Below are positions 1 through 11,893 of a DNA stretch of 64,000 nucleotides, in pieces. The translations under genes were made by a program, and so were the position numbers. Location of the stretch: NCBI GenBank assembly GCA_026119935.1, contig JALRMH010000052.1:1-64000 (forward strand), given 5' to 3'. The notes under the pieces are model-generated. The model saw only the letters and a list, made by a program, of their open reading frames with translations, was not told where the DNA came from and ran no database searches. How positions within the stretch are numbered: the stretch's first letter is position 1; each line of letters starts with the position of its first letter. The stretch is from Endothia cerciana. Taxonomy: Eukaryota; Ascomycota; Sordariomycetes; Diaporthales; Cryphonectriaceae.

Positions 1-3000
1 AATTTATATAAGTCTGCTGAAACTATATATATATATATATTATAATTAGATTAATAAAAGAGGATTTTCTTATTAATGCTAGTATTCTGCTACTTATTAT
101 TAAAGAGAATACTAGTCTATTGCTAAAGCTTTAATAATAAAGCAATATATTTAATAATTCGAATATAAAGATTATACTAGCTTATAAATATATTAATTAT
201 GCTATTAATTTATAAGATAGTATTAAACCCTCTTACAGACTTATTTACTTTTTATTATAAAGAAAGTTAGATAAGCTTTGCTAATACTTTAATAATAATT
301 AGAATACAAGTTGTATCTGACTCTTTAAGAGTCTAGCTAGCGCTTTTATTCTTTTTATACTAAAAAAGAATAGCTCTCTATACTTATATATTAACTACTA
401 CAGCTTTAATAAAGTTTTGATTAAGAACTACTATCTATTATCTTTAATTTCAGAAATTTTTAATTAAGTTTAGTCAGCTAAGATTTTCTCTAAGCTAAAC
501 TTTAAAAATACATATTATTATATTTATATTTAAAAAAGAGATAAGTAGAAGACTGCTTTTTATATATAATATAGCTATTTCAAATTTATAGTTATATTAA
601 TAAACTTTATAAATGCCCCTGCTACTTTTCAGCACTATATTTATAAAGTGCTTTAAAAGCTTATTAATATTTATTATATTATATATCTTAATAATATCTT
701 TATCTTTTCCTTAAATTATAATTTATATACTTAGTACTTATACTAAGTCTTATAGCAGCTCTATATTATTAAACTATATTATAATCTTTTTAAGTATACT
801 TTTTATTAAGAGAGTATTAAATTCCTTAGATTTATTCTTTTTACTTAGAGTATTTTAATAAATCCTAGTCAGATTCGCACTATTATAAAATAGCCGAAGC
901 CTAGAAGCTATTATAATATTCAAGTCTTTTTAGGCTTTTGCAACTTCTATCGCTGATTTATCGAAGGATATTTATAGATTACTGCACCTTTAACTGCCTT
1001 GCTAAAAGGGAGCTAGGATAGTCGAAAACTAAGAGAAGTGTTCTTAAAAACTATTAAAGCTGTAGCTTTTCGAAAGCTGATCGCTGCTTTTCAGACAGCT
1101 CCTCTCTTAAAGCACTTTAACCTGATACTACCTTTATAACTTGAAACTAATACATCAAGCTTTACACTTACTAGCATTTTATCCTAACCTGATAAGTAAG
1201 GCTGCTAGCATCCTATTACTTTTTAGTCTAAAAAGTTTAATAGTGCTGAGCTAAATTATAAGACGCTGGATCTTAAGCTAATAGCTGTTATAGAGTTGTT
1301 TAGATACTAGCGATACTACCTTAATAGATCGCAATTTCAGATTAAAGTATTATCTGATTATTAGAACCTTCAAGCCTTTCTAAAAAAGCCTTGCTTAAAA
1401 AGCAGGTAATTACGCTAGTATATAGAGCTTGCTCTATACGACTTTATACTAAAGTATTAAGCAGGCAAGTTGAATCCTATTAATAGCTTATTAAGAAGAC
1501 TAGATTTCAAGAGTGAAAAGCTAATAAATACAGACCTTATAGCTGCTCTAGAATCTAGAATAGTTCAAGCAGTAGATGCCTTCTCTAGCTTTTAAGCTAT
1601 CTTAAAGAATTAGTTCATCCTATAAGACGTTATAAGGGTGCAGGGTATAGTATTATAAGAAAGTGTATATAACCTGAATATTTCTAAACCTCTGAAAGAG
1701 GCTGTCTGTTAAGTATAGATTAAGAACTAGATATATTATTAGTTAAAGACTGCTATAGAATTACAGGATACAAAGCTTTTAAAATAAAGCTAGAATATAT
1801 TATATAGCTTCTTATTATTTAAAGGCTTATTAGTAGTTCTAGACTATATAGTGCTGTAGAATGAGATTCTAGAACTATACTATGATAATCTATTAGCAGG
1901 ATATTTTAGAATTGCTAGGATATTAGAGCTGATTCGCTAGAAGTTCTACTAGAAAAATCTAAGAATAATTATAAAGGACTAGGTTTAAAGTTACCCTATA
2001 TATAATGAAAACTAAGTCCTTAAGCATAAGCTATATAGCAGGCTAGAACCTTTCGATCTGCTTATAAGGCTGATGAAGGAACTTGCTATAGACTTTATAA
2101 CAGGATTGCTACTTGTATTATAAAATAGCGTTGAAGTAGATGCTATTCTTGTAATTATTAATAAGTTTTCAAAATAGATTCGCTTTTTACTAGTGCAAAT
2201 AGATATTATATTAGCAGAACTAGCAGAGTTGTTCTATATAGAGATTAACCTTATCTATAAAGCACTTTTAAAGATAGTTTTAGATAAAGGATTAGTATTT
2301 ATAAGCTAATTTTAGGCTGACTTATACTATATCTTAAAGATCAAGCATTGCTTATTAATAGTATTTCACTCTTAGATTAATAGCTAGTTAGAATAGATAA
2401 TTTAAGTTATTAATTACTACCTTTAGTACTATATTGCTTTAATATAAAGTAACTAGCTAAAACTGCTATAATTAGTATAATAAGTTATTAATAATAGCTA
2501 TAATGCTATTATAAGAATAATACTATTAAGAGCTCTTTTTAAATATAACCTAGACTTTTAATTTAATATCAAAGATAATATTATAGAAAAAAGAGCACCT
2601 AGAGCAAAGGAACATATTAAGTACTTGCAAGTAGTCCGAGAAGAGATAAAGAAACACTAGCAAATAATAGTAGAATTATATACTAAGTATTATAACTAGA
2701 AATACTAGCTATTTAAATTTAGTAAAGAAGACTTAGTTAAGCTATTAACTCAGAACTTATAGTTTAAAAGCGAATTAAAGAAGTTAATCTCTTAATTTAT
2801 AAGCCCTTTTAAAGTGTTAAAATATATTAAAATATAAGCATACTATATTACACTCCCTAATAAATACTCACAGCTTTATAATATCTTCTTTATATCCCTC
2901 CTTAAATTATAAAAGACCTAATAAGGTTAAGCTCTTTAAGACCTACTAACTATACCTAACCTTGCTAATAATAAAAAATAGAAAGTAGAAGAGGTAGTGG

Positions 3001-3125
3001 ATTATCAGATATTTAACAGCGATACATATTACCTTATTAAATAGTCAGGATAGCTATTAGAGTACAATACCTAAGAACCTGAGGACTATCTAGGGAATAC
3101 TCTTTAAAAAGTGAAGCAATTCCTC
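1..3125 (+). mobile_element. RIP-degraded Ty3/gypsy chromovirus pol relic
   Basis: This is a strongly AT-rich remnant of a Ty3/gypsy LTR retrotransposon polyprotein read on the + strand. Recognisable pieces in order are: reverse transcriptase (about 480-960), where the YxDD box is preserved only as YLNN at 684-695; the conserved FLGFCNFYRRFI tract just after it (about 925-965); an RNase H-like segment (about 1190-1500); integrase-like sequence (about 1700-2780); and a chromodomain (about 2990-3110) with the W-V-E-x-(I/V)-x-D and Y-L-I-K-W type pattern, whose Trp codons now read TAG. Dozens of TAG/TAA codons stand where Gln or Trp is expected, the CAG/CAA/TGG to stop pattern of RIP. No usable frame is left. 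Bases 1-480 are the same kind of sequence, but I cannot assign a domain there. The family call rests on motif order, and confidence is high for gypsy/chromovirus. Confidence 0.85.
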
Positions 3126-4052
3126 TAGCGATAACTCAAGAAGAATAAGCTCTGCAGAGCAGCGACTCGCGTATAAGTTGCTAACAAGGCTATAGCAATC
3201 AGAAAGGGATACAAGGATATATCACCAGCACTAGTTAAGTTAGAAAAGCTAGCTCTTTTACTATTTAATACTCACCTACTTACTCAGCTACTGCTAGCTA
3301 TTAAACACTATATCCCCTTGCTTATACTCTAGCTAGGTTGCTTCTCTAACCCTGTTTCTCTAGCGATTTATACCTTTGTCCTCTAGGCAACCTGCAACCT
3401 CCTTGCTTTTAGCTTATAGCTAACCTGCAAACAACTTGCCTTAATAAATTAAGGCAAGGTCGAACAGAAAGGCGTTAAAAGCCTCTAGCTAGGCTAGTAT
3501 TAGTATAAAAGTGCTAGCTACTGCCTGCTCTTCTAGAATTAGACTTAGCAAGTTCTTACTGCTTTTATAAGTAGTGACTATCTTCTTTAGAGTATTATAA
3601 TACTCTAATACTACGACTGACTAAGTAATATAGCTTATATTACTAAGCTTAAAATATAGCAGTAATAGTGCAGCTTTATTAAAGGTAGCTTTTTATACTA
3701 GTAGTTAGCTTATTAAGCGCTATAGTAATACTAGAAGATTAATAACAACTTATACTTTTAAAGCTGCGCTATAATATTAGCTTCTATAGCTAAATACTTA
3801 GCTAATAGTTATAAAATTATATATAAGCCTGATAAGCTTTTATAGATAGCTTCTTATTGCTAGTCAGGTCCTATTTAAATATATAGGCTAAGCGAGATAT
3901 TAAGAATATAATAATAAAGCAGTGCTAGGCCTTAGCGACTAGTAAGCGATCTTTATTATCAAAGAAGCATACTAAACCTATAATAGTATAAGCAGACTCT
4001 TTCTAGAAGTCTGCTTTTAACTATAAGAAAGCCTGCAAATATTATAAGGTCT
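3126..4052. other. AT-rich RIP-type sequence of unresolved origin
   Basis: This stretch between the chromodomain relic and the tandem LTR units has the same base composition and stop-codon pattern as the element to its left. The first few hundred bases could be the C-terminal tail of the polyprotein. The last part (about 3940-4050) reads as an open-ish coding relic in one frame that runs into the tandem unit. I recognise no family and see no intact gene. Confidence 0.5.
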
Positions 4053-4682
4053 TCTGCATATTAATAGAGTGCTAAAACGCATATTAGATATAATATATAG
4101 AGTAAATAAAGAATATACATAACCTACCTGCTAGCAGACCTTATTATTAGACGAATAGATATTACAGGCTGCAGACAATGCATTTAGAAAGGAGCAGGTA
4201 ATGCGCAGCAGCGCCTTAGCTATAAGCACACACTTATACTCTGTAATAGTAGCACACTTAAGGCACACTAAGCGCGAGACTACCTGAGGGTCCTCCTGAG
4301 TAGAGGCCTCTGAGTAGGCAGCACGCGTCGTGCAATAAGGAGGCATTATAGCATAGGCGAAACAGCAGCGCAGTGCGTGGTAATAACAGGCGATAAGGCA
4401 TAGTGATATAGCTAGGGACTATAAAGGGTGTAGCTGATAGTAGGACTAGAGATACTATAGCGCTGTATAAGGAATATAAAGGGAGCAGTAGGTAATTAGT
4501 GCTTATCTTAAGAGGTTATAATAGTGAGGAAAGAAGAGAAGCCTATGCACCTTAATAATAGTAGCACGCTAAGTCTTTATAAATAAACAAGCAGCGAAAA
4601 GTAATTATAACAGCGCTAGTAGGGCAGACTTATATTTAGCGCTAATATCTAGGGCTAAGTGTTATTATAAGAGGGGGATAGT
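4053..4682 (+). repeat. Tandem unit copy A, internal part
   Basis: This internal segment aligns along its length with 4906-5535. The two copies differ mainly by transitions (C/T and G/A), as expected for RIP. Each ends in a purine run (4671-4681 here) directly before the LTR, which resembles the polypurine tract that primes plus-strand synthesis in LTR retrotransposons. A degraded frame with stops replacing Gln/Trp codons runs through it, but I cannot assign the encoded protein. Confidence 0.75.
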
Positions 4683-4905
4683 TGTTATAATAACAGCGCT
4701 AATAGCTTATAGCGCTAGCAGATAATAGCGCTAGCAGCGTATAAGCTATTTCTCTTTAAATAGCTAGCGACTCAGCATACTGATTCTTTCTATACTGTAA
4801 GAATTAGTCTCTGTACTAACAGACACCTAGCAGCTATTAATCAGACAGCTTGTTCTCGCTATATTATTGTAACTCTGCCGGGCTTATATAATAAGTATTC
4901 TGATA
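4683..4905 (+). repeat. LTR copy 1 (223 bp)
   Basis: This is a 223-bp segment with the same length and layout as 5536-5758. It begins TGTTATAATAACAGCGCTA and ends in TTCTGATA. The 5-bp terminal inverted repeat seen in the other copy is eroded here by transitions. It contains several AGCGCTA motifs and lies immediately after a purine-rich tract. Confidence 0.8.
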
Positions 4906-5535
4906 TCTATATACTAATAAAGTGCTAAAATATATATTAGATATAATATACAGAGTAAACAGAGGATATATACAACCTACTTACTAGCAGACCTTATTAT
5001 TAGATAAACAGATATTGCAGGCTGTAGATAACGCATTCAGGAAGAAGCAGGTAATATATAGCAGCGCTTTAGCTATAAGCATATATTTATACTCTATAAT
5101 AATAGTATACTTAAAGCATACTAAGCGTAAGACTACTTAAAGGTCCTTCTAAATAGAGGCTTTTAAATAAGCAATACGCATTATATAATAAAGAGATATT
5201 ATAGCACAGGCGAAACAGCAGTGCAGTATATGCTAGGGACAGGCAATAAAATATAGTGACGTAGCTAAAGACTATAAAGAATATAGCTAATAGTAGGACT
5301 AGAAATACTATAGCGCTATATAAGGGATATAAAGAGAGCAGCAGGTAATTAGTGCTTGTCTTAAAAGGTTATAGTAGTGAGGAAAGAAGAGAAGCCTACA
5401 CGCCTTAACAATAGTAGCATACTAGGTTTTTATAGATAAACAAGTAGCGAAAAGCAATTATAACAGCGCTAGTAGAGCAGACTTATATTTAGCACTAACA
5501 CTTAAGGCTAAGTGTTATTGCAGGAGGGGGATAGT
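4906..5535 (+). repeat. Tandem unit copy B, internal part (630 bp)
   Basis: This 630-bp segment lies between the two LTRs and is the second copy of 4053-4682. It ends in the purine run 5523-5534. A two-LTR structure with only 630 bp inside resembles a terminal-repeat retrotransposon in miniature (TRIM). It could equally be a deletion derivative, or the product of recombination between tandem elements. No primer-binding site can be recognised after LTR copy 1, perhaps because of RIP. Confidence 0.7.
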
Positions 5536-5758
5536 TGTCATAATAACAGCGCTAGTAGCCTACAGCGCTAGCAGATAACAGCGCTAGCAGCGCACAGGCT
5601 ATTCTCCTTCAAATAGCTAGCGACTCGGCACACTAATTCTTTCTATACTGCAAGAATCAGTCTCTGTACCAACAGACACCTAGCAGCTATTAATCAGACA
5701 GCCTGTTCTCGCTATATTATTATAACTCTGCCAGGCTTATATAATAGGTGTTCTGACA
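5536..5758 (+). repeat. LTR copy 2 (223 bp) with TGTCA/TGACA ends
   Basis: This 223-bp LTR has perfect 5-bp terminal inverted repeats, TGTCA at the left and TGACA at the right, which include the canonical TG...CA ends. It is preceded by a polypurine tract (5523-5534), which fixes the element orientation as +. AGCGCTA motifs recur inside. Its right end is an abrupt border: the next bases are already cytochrome P450 coding sequence of more normal composition. Confidence 0.85.
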
Positions 5759-5759
5759 C

Positions 5760-7059
5760 CTAAGGCCTTTGTCGATTACATCAGATAATATACAAACTCA
5801 CTTACTATACAAATAGTATTCGAGTTTCGTACTACTAATATTGATAATCCAAAGCTAAAGCAGCTTTTTAAGGTAAATTCATCTCTTATATGTAGCAACT
5901 GCAGGCAGGTTATGCTAATGCCTCTGTAGGGGTTTGAAAAGTTTTGTGAGGTTATAGGGACAACCACCGCAGCTCTTCTTGACCTTTTCCCAGTGTTGAG
6001 GCAGCTGCCAGATGCCATTCTCCCTTTGCGACGCTATGCAAAGGAGTTGCACCAGCGTGAGAAGGAGCTCTATGTAGGGCACTGGATGAATGTAAAAAAG
6101 GCTATTAAAAATAGCACTTCAAAGGTAATGTTAACAATCCATTCAAGAGATAGACTTGCTAATGATGAGTAGCTATGTTTCTGCGTCGATCTAGTCAAAG
6201 CCCAGGATTATAAAGGGTTCTTGGATGACCTCACTGGATATACAAGTGGTTCTTTTCTAGAAGCCAGCTCTGACACCACTGCTGCCACCCTTATTGTGGT
6301 TGTCCAAGCCATAGTTGTCTTCCCCGATGTACAGAAGAAGGCACAGGAAGAGATTGACCAAGTCCGTGGAAATCGCTTGCTGACGATGGATGATGAGCTG
6401 AACTTGCAATATATCTGTAGTTGTGTGAAGGAAAGCATGAGATGGATGCCCACTGATCTCCTTGGTGTACCACATGCTGTGACTAAGGACGATGAGTATA
6501 TGGGCTACAAGATACCAAAGGGAGCTAGTGTGCTTTGGAACGTCTGGTAGTGTTTCCCCTCAAGCTGTGCGAAACAATATATTGACACAGCTACCTCACT
6601 AGGGCTATTCACATGGATCCAAAGCGACATCCCAACCCCCGAGCCTTTGATCTATCCTGATACGCTGATGATCTTCAAACTGCAAGCGAGGCAGCTACAA
6701 ATCCCAATCCATCCAAGCGTGACCAGTCTGTCTTTGGTGCAGGTCGACGCATTTGCCAAGGCATGCATATTGCAGAAAGATCACTTTTCTTGGGCATTTC
6801 CAGGATGCTTTGAGCATTCAATTTCGACAAGAGTGTTGACCAGAACAGCAACGAGGTCACATCAGACATCGAGAAGCTGACTGAAGGTTTATTTGTGCTT
6901 CCAGAACCGTTCCAGGCGCAGATTACCCCTCGCAGTGAACACCATGCTCAAAGGATCTGCGAGGAGTGGGATGAATGCCTGCCGCTACTCGATTCACAGA
7001 TGCAATGGAAGGAAGTACCAAAGGGAATGGCTTTTAGTACATATATCCCAGAGAAATGA
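5760..7059 (+). pseudogene. Cytochrome P450 pseudogene, 5'-truncated
   Basis: This is the C-terminal two-thirds or so of a microsomal-type fungal P450. Exons are 5760-5872, 5930-6124, 6173-6546 and 6603-7059, with three conserved GT-AG introns (57, 48 and 56 bp). The I-helix oxygen-binding motif is present with EASSDTT in place of the usual (A/G)GxDT. The ExxR motif (ESMR), the HxDPxxxPNPxxFD region and the haem-ligand loop (FGAGRRICQG, Cys present) also follow. Three in-frame stops disable it: TAA at 5786, TGA at 6658 and TGA at 6811. Each is one C-to-T or G-to-A change from a sense codon. The N-terminal membrane anchor and first part are missing at the LTR border. The natural stop at 7057-7059 seems preserved. 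The substrate is unknown. Confidence 0.85.
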
Positions 7060-9789
7060 GTTAGAGTATTCAGTTAGACATTTATTGAGTTGGGAATTGT
7101 AGTTGGTGGGCCCCTTCTCGGAAACATTCATGTTGCACATCCTGCCTATGTAGAAGAGAATATATATTGCTTACAACAACCCATTCTTAGATGATGAATG
7201 TGTTCTTGTTATTGCTGCTCGCAATTACAACCCTTAATGGTGACACGATACCCCTAAAGCATAGCAGAACAAGTTATATATCGCTCTGTACACATAAACT
7301 TACCATGGCATATCCCGCACATCTTGGTTCGCTTACGTGTCTGGAATTTCTTGTAACCAGCACCAATAGCTATATATATATATGCAAACCATCACAAACA
7401 TTTTTTATTATGCACTTGTGTAATTGTTTGTGAGTGCTCGGCTCAAAATACAGTACGAGACAACACACTTAGCCTCGAATGATCTAAGAACAAATATTTA
7501 GTCCTACTAAAGTTTGGTCTAACTAAGTTGACCACTCGAATCTCAGGCTATAGGTGAACTCGATTCTGACCTATACTCAAGGATCGTTTGAATCATCTTG
7601 AATAATTTTGCATGGCACGTCTCCTTGCTACCTAGGATACTTGGTATCCTCCATGCAACGAAACGATCTTGCTTTACAAAGACAGCACCCGACTCCTCTA
7701 CACCCTTGAGCCGTTCCTAATCAAAATATGCATCCTCCCAGTCTTGACGGAATCCAATTGAATGCATATTTAATGGGTACCCTAAGCTCAATTAAAAGAA
7801 GCGGGGCCGAAAGAACCCAATGTTCGCCTCCAATGCCGGTAAACAGAGTAAAAGTGCCTTGGCTGGCAAGGTCAATCGTCGACATGGCTTCTGTAAGGAT
7901 TTCCTTGTTCAGCCAGACATAAGGTAGTCGACACTCAGGATATGTGTTCGGTTCATAAAGAGTATTTCGTTTTCCGTACCCACCTTTCCTATAACGATGA
8001 CCTTTTAGCTATAAACCATGAGTACTATACCCAGTCATGCATCTGCACAGTGTGAGCGAGCAGGAGGCGAAGTATATCATGTAGTAGACAGTACGCGCCT
8101 GGGAGGTCTGACATTTTGAGATGGTGGATGACATCCTCAGTCAGGATGCGAGCCCGGCCCTGGCCACTTATTGCAAAGGTGTGAAGCACCAGGCGGTTGG
8201 TAATGAGTTCTGGAGCCTCTTAACACCGCGATACAACAGGACTGGGAATATGGCTTTTACGGAGGGGCGTTGAATCGAGAATGGCGCGCTGCGACTTTCC
8301 AAGTGCCATTTGTACATATACACGAGCAACCCTCCAGTTCTTTCTGTGCTGTGATTCACTTATAGACAATGTGTTCCGCCTGAGCTCTTATTTCTCGCTA
8401 TGACACTTATTGACAGCCAACTTCAATGCGAACAATAGGCATGGTGAGGTGGCGCGCGAGAGAGAGGGGAGAAAGAAAAAAAATGGAAAGCCTTCCCTCC
8501 TCATCCCAGCAACCCATAGACCAAAAGAGTGACAATCGCTAGTCCAGATACATTCGGAGAACTGGAAAGGTAAGGAAGTGCCCGCTGCAGACTGCTTAGA
8601 GGCACTAGAGTGAAGGCTTGCTTAGAAGATGAGACGAAAGGTGTAGGCGAAGGCAGGGGTAGTCAGATGCGCATAACTGACGCGAGGTAGTCCGGGCGGG
8701 TGTCCAATGTTCAAAGTTGTCGAAATATGGTCAAGATTTCGCTAGTGTGATGTGCTATCACGGCGTAGCTAATCCACCGCACACGTCAGCCACCATTTGT
8801 TTTCTTTCCCCTTTTTTTCTTTTTTCTTTGGCGCCGTAGTAGCACCCAACCTTGGAAAAGGATGAAGGAAGCACCGGCTAGGCTTACAAATACGTACGTC
8901 ACCGAGACTTGCCTCGGCACAAGTTTTAAATAGGAAGTCATCATCAGTTTCCTGGTTTTTCCTTGTTTAAGGAGTGGAAGGTCCAAGAAATGAGCTCATT
9001 CTTGCATCAGCCTCAGCTGGTGCCTTATCGGTAGGTACCCAACGACGTCTAGTCCACCAACCCTCGTGAGTCATATCCATTTTTCCGACGATCCTTTGGA
9101 TCAATGTCGACAGTCGGCTGGGGAATTTCTCAAGGTCAAAGTGACAGGTCAAGTACGGCGGTCCGGGGCTGTGACCAAGTCGACGATGCATCTCCACATC
9201 ACTCCTTTAGAACGACAGCTAGCTGACCACGTTTTTACAAAGAAGCGGTGTGCTTTCTCCTGTGATCTCGCAGCATGTTGGTCTAGGCCTCCCATTGCCG
9301 CTGTACGGTGAGAATCACAGCCTGACGAAAGTACCTCTTGAGGGCGTACAATCGAGGGGGAATGACCAGGCTTTGGGGGTCTTGACAAGATAAGGGGACT
9401 TAGGATGGAGACACTGTGAAGTGGCTTCTGCCTTCTCCCGGTAGTTAAACGGTCTTATAACTATTATAGCTTAGATTCTATTATTAATGAACAACGCGTT
9501 CCCGTCTAGTTGGGTTGACACAAGAGCATCGTAATTAGCGCTGGAGCACCCATACCGAGCGACCTTAGGGCACTAGAGATATGATCGTTTTCAATCACAA
9601 TCACTTGGCATGCACTCAAGAAAGAAGCTGTGCCCCGACTATGGGGACGGCCGAGATGCTCTGATGATAGATATATATTTTCGTATGCCATAACTAGCAA
9701 ACGACATCATCGCGACAATAAACAATTGACCCGTAAAGGAGCGTGTCTTAATGAGAAATATCGAAGCTTGGAGATCCTCATTCTCTTGG
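7060..9789. other. Intergenic, no supported gene
   Basis: This is about 2.7 kb between the P450 relic and the 3' end of the aminotransferase gene. Only short overlapping open frames occur, with no recognisable domains. Visible items are a pyrimidine-rich run near 8803-8830 and a small AT island near 9455-9490. I see no RNA gene or transposon end. Confidence 0.5.
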
Positions 9790-11267
9790 TTAGGAGGGAT
9801 GCTTCCTAACCGCAGCGTCAATAGCTTCTGCCACGTGCTTCACATTCTTCGTATTCACTGCCAAGATTATGTATGAGCGCCTATCTGTCGCTTTCGGGAA
9901 CATTTCGTTGGAAGACTTACATCCGGCAACCGAGATTCGACCAGATTTGAGAATGTACACGTGACTGTTTTCTTGAATCGAGGCAACCTGCTCTGGAGTC
10001 AAGCCCGTGTAGGAGAACATGCCGATCTGACGCACGGAAATCTCAGCCAGACGATTCCAAAGTCCGCAAAGGGCGGAGGGGGACTACATACTTGCGAGAC
10101 AATGTGGCCCCATTGACCAGGAGTACCCAGAGCAACAAGCTCGTCGTGGAGTGCCTTGCGCATTCCTTTGATCCGCCCGCTCATCTCTTGGAGATCCACA
10201 AGCCAGTCTTGGAACAGCCTGGGATCTGCGAGAATAGTTGCGGCTAGCCTGGCGCCCGTCACGGGGGGCTGTGAGATTTGCCCTCGCTGGAAGCGCGATA
10301 GATGGCCCTTGGCTTTTGCGGCCGCCGTCGAGGTTCCACAGAGCAAATGTAGGGCGCCGACCCGTTCCCCGTAGAGACCCATGTTCTTGGAAAAAGATTG
10401 AGCAACGGCCATCTCGAAGGTGTCGCGCTCCAGGAAATGCCGTACGGCCCAAGCATCCTCGGCGAGGTCTCCGCTGGCGAATCCCTGGCTGAAGGCGAGA
10501 TTCTTAGGCGTGGACAATGATCTGGGCGGTCGTGGAAAACTTACTAGGCACAGTCAAAGAATGGGAACAGTCCTCGCTTCTCGCAGACATCCGCCACTCT
10601 TTTCCACTGATCCTTGGTTGGGTCGACGCCGGTAGGGTTGTGGGCACAGGCGTGTAGCAAGACCACGTCGCCAGGGGCCGCCGCGGTCTCGAGCTTCTCG
10701 ATCATGGGCTCGAAATCCAACCGCTGATTCCTGGCGTCCCAGTACGGGTACCTCTTCACGTCGACGCCGACAAGGCCCCAGATGTTAGCGTGGTTCACCC
10801 AGCTAGGATCCGACAGCCACACGGCGGATGGCTTCAGAGTTTCCGCCAGGAACCGTGCCCCGAGGAAGTTGGCCCCGGTTCCCGAGATGGTATGCAGCGA
10901 GACGACACGACTCTCCTTACTACCCAGTGGCCCAAAAAGGACCTGCCGAGCCGCGGAGACAAACGGTGGAAAGCCTGAAATGGGCAAGTATTCGTAGCGA
11001 CCTGAATCCTGTGTCTCCTTCACTACTGCTTCGGCCTGAGGTTTCGTTAGCTACACGACTGTGCTAAGGTCAAGAGGGAGTGATGCTGACCTTCTGCACC
11101 GTTGGAAGGACCCAGGGTTCCGAGTTGTCATCTCGATAGAGACCGGACCCAAGGATGACCTTCTTTGGATGGGTGTCGGCATGGAAAAGCTCTTTGAGAG
11201 CGTAATGAGGATCAAGAGGGATATCGCTCAAATCTCCAAACCGAGACTGGGTTGGGACGGATACCAT
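9790..11267 (-). CDS. Aspartate aminotransferase-like PLP enzyme, 412 aa, five exons
   Basis: This is a class I (fold type I) PLP aminotransferase that exchanges the amino group between aspartate/glutamate and 2-oxo acids. Exons on the minus strand are 11267-11091, 11035-10545, 10488-10092, 10026-9921 and 9857-9790. Introns are 55-65 bp with GT-AG ends, and the exon sum is 1,239 nt with no stop before the end. Motifs in order are: HNPTGVDPT in the substrate/PLP loop; FDCAYQGFASG built exactly across the exon 2/3 junction; the catalytic lysine box SFSKNMGLYGER; and GRISVAG with the substrate-carboxylate arginine. There is no obvious mitochondrial presequence, so it is likely cytosolic. The length is normal for the family. 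It is divergent from the PEP mutase gene across 2.4 kb. If it serves that gene, phosphonopyruvate could be a substrate, but this is inference. An ordinary aspartate aminotransferase is the safe reading. Confidence 0.93.
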
Positions 11268-11893
11268 GATGAAGAAGACGAAAATAGAACGGTAATTTGA
11301 TCAGGTTTATGGTCCTTGTAGGAGAGACTATGAACATACTGTTTAACATAGAAGCGGACCGTCTTTCTATCATTTATATTAGTGTTGATGTGGGATACCG
11401 CTTGTACAGGTGTAGATCAGTCATATTCCCGGTGGATCTTTAGGTATTTCTATAACCAATTAGCATGTCGTTTCAACATCCGGCGCTCAACGCAACTTCC
11501 ATTGCCCTTTGTCCGATAATCAGTACGCATCTCCCCAGCGATCATGGTGGCTATTGTCTTTCGACAAAGCTTTTGTCATACATACGTATGCTCTCACGCA
11601 AGAGGTTTGTGTCATCAAGAACCATACACCTACAGCTTACTTCTGCGATAGCCCCACCATGGTTCAGTACATCCATGTACAAGTACGGACCTATCGGCAT
11701 TATCACCAAGAGTATGGATGTCGCAATTCAGAAGTCCTACGTACGCCAGGAATGCTAGTACCAATTAACTCTTGGCAACGGACCCCACAATACGAACTGA
11801 AGAGGAGCCGGCCGGAAGCGGCTCTTCCCGAGCCGAGCAGGCCAAGCGTTGGGGCCAGTCATTTTAGCGTCTTGGCATAATTAGGGCAAAATA
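11268..11893. other. Upstream region of the aminotransferase gene
   Basis: This is the left part of the 2.4-kb divergent intergenic region. Two overlapping + frames (11465-11758 and 11509-11880) are open but show no domain, codon bias or intron structure. I do not call them genes. Confidence 0.45.

Noticed and set aside
4131..4346. 71-aa minus-strand open frame in the RIP island
   Set aside because: It lies wholly inside the tandem LTR-unit repeat and opposite a degraded + frame. No domain and no conserved frame in the second copy.
11465..11880. Two overlapping + frames of about 100-120 codons upstream of the aminotransferase
   Set aside because: Neither shows a domain, intron, signal peptide or biased composition; chance frames.
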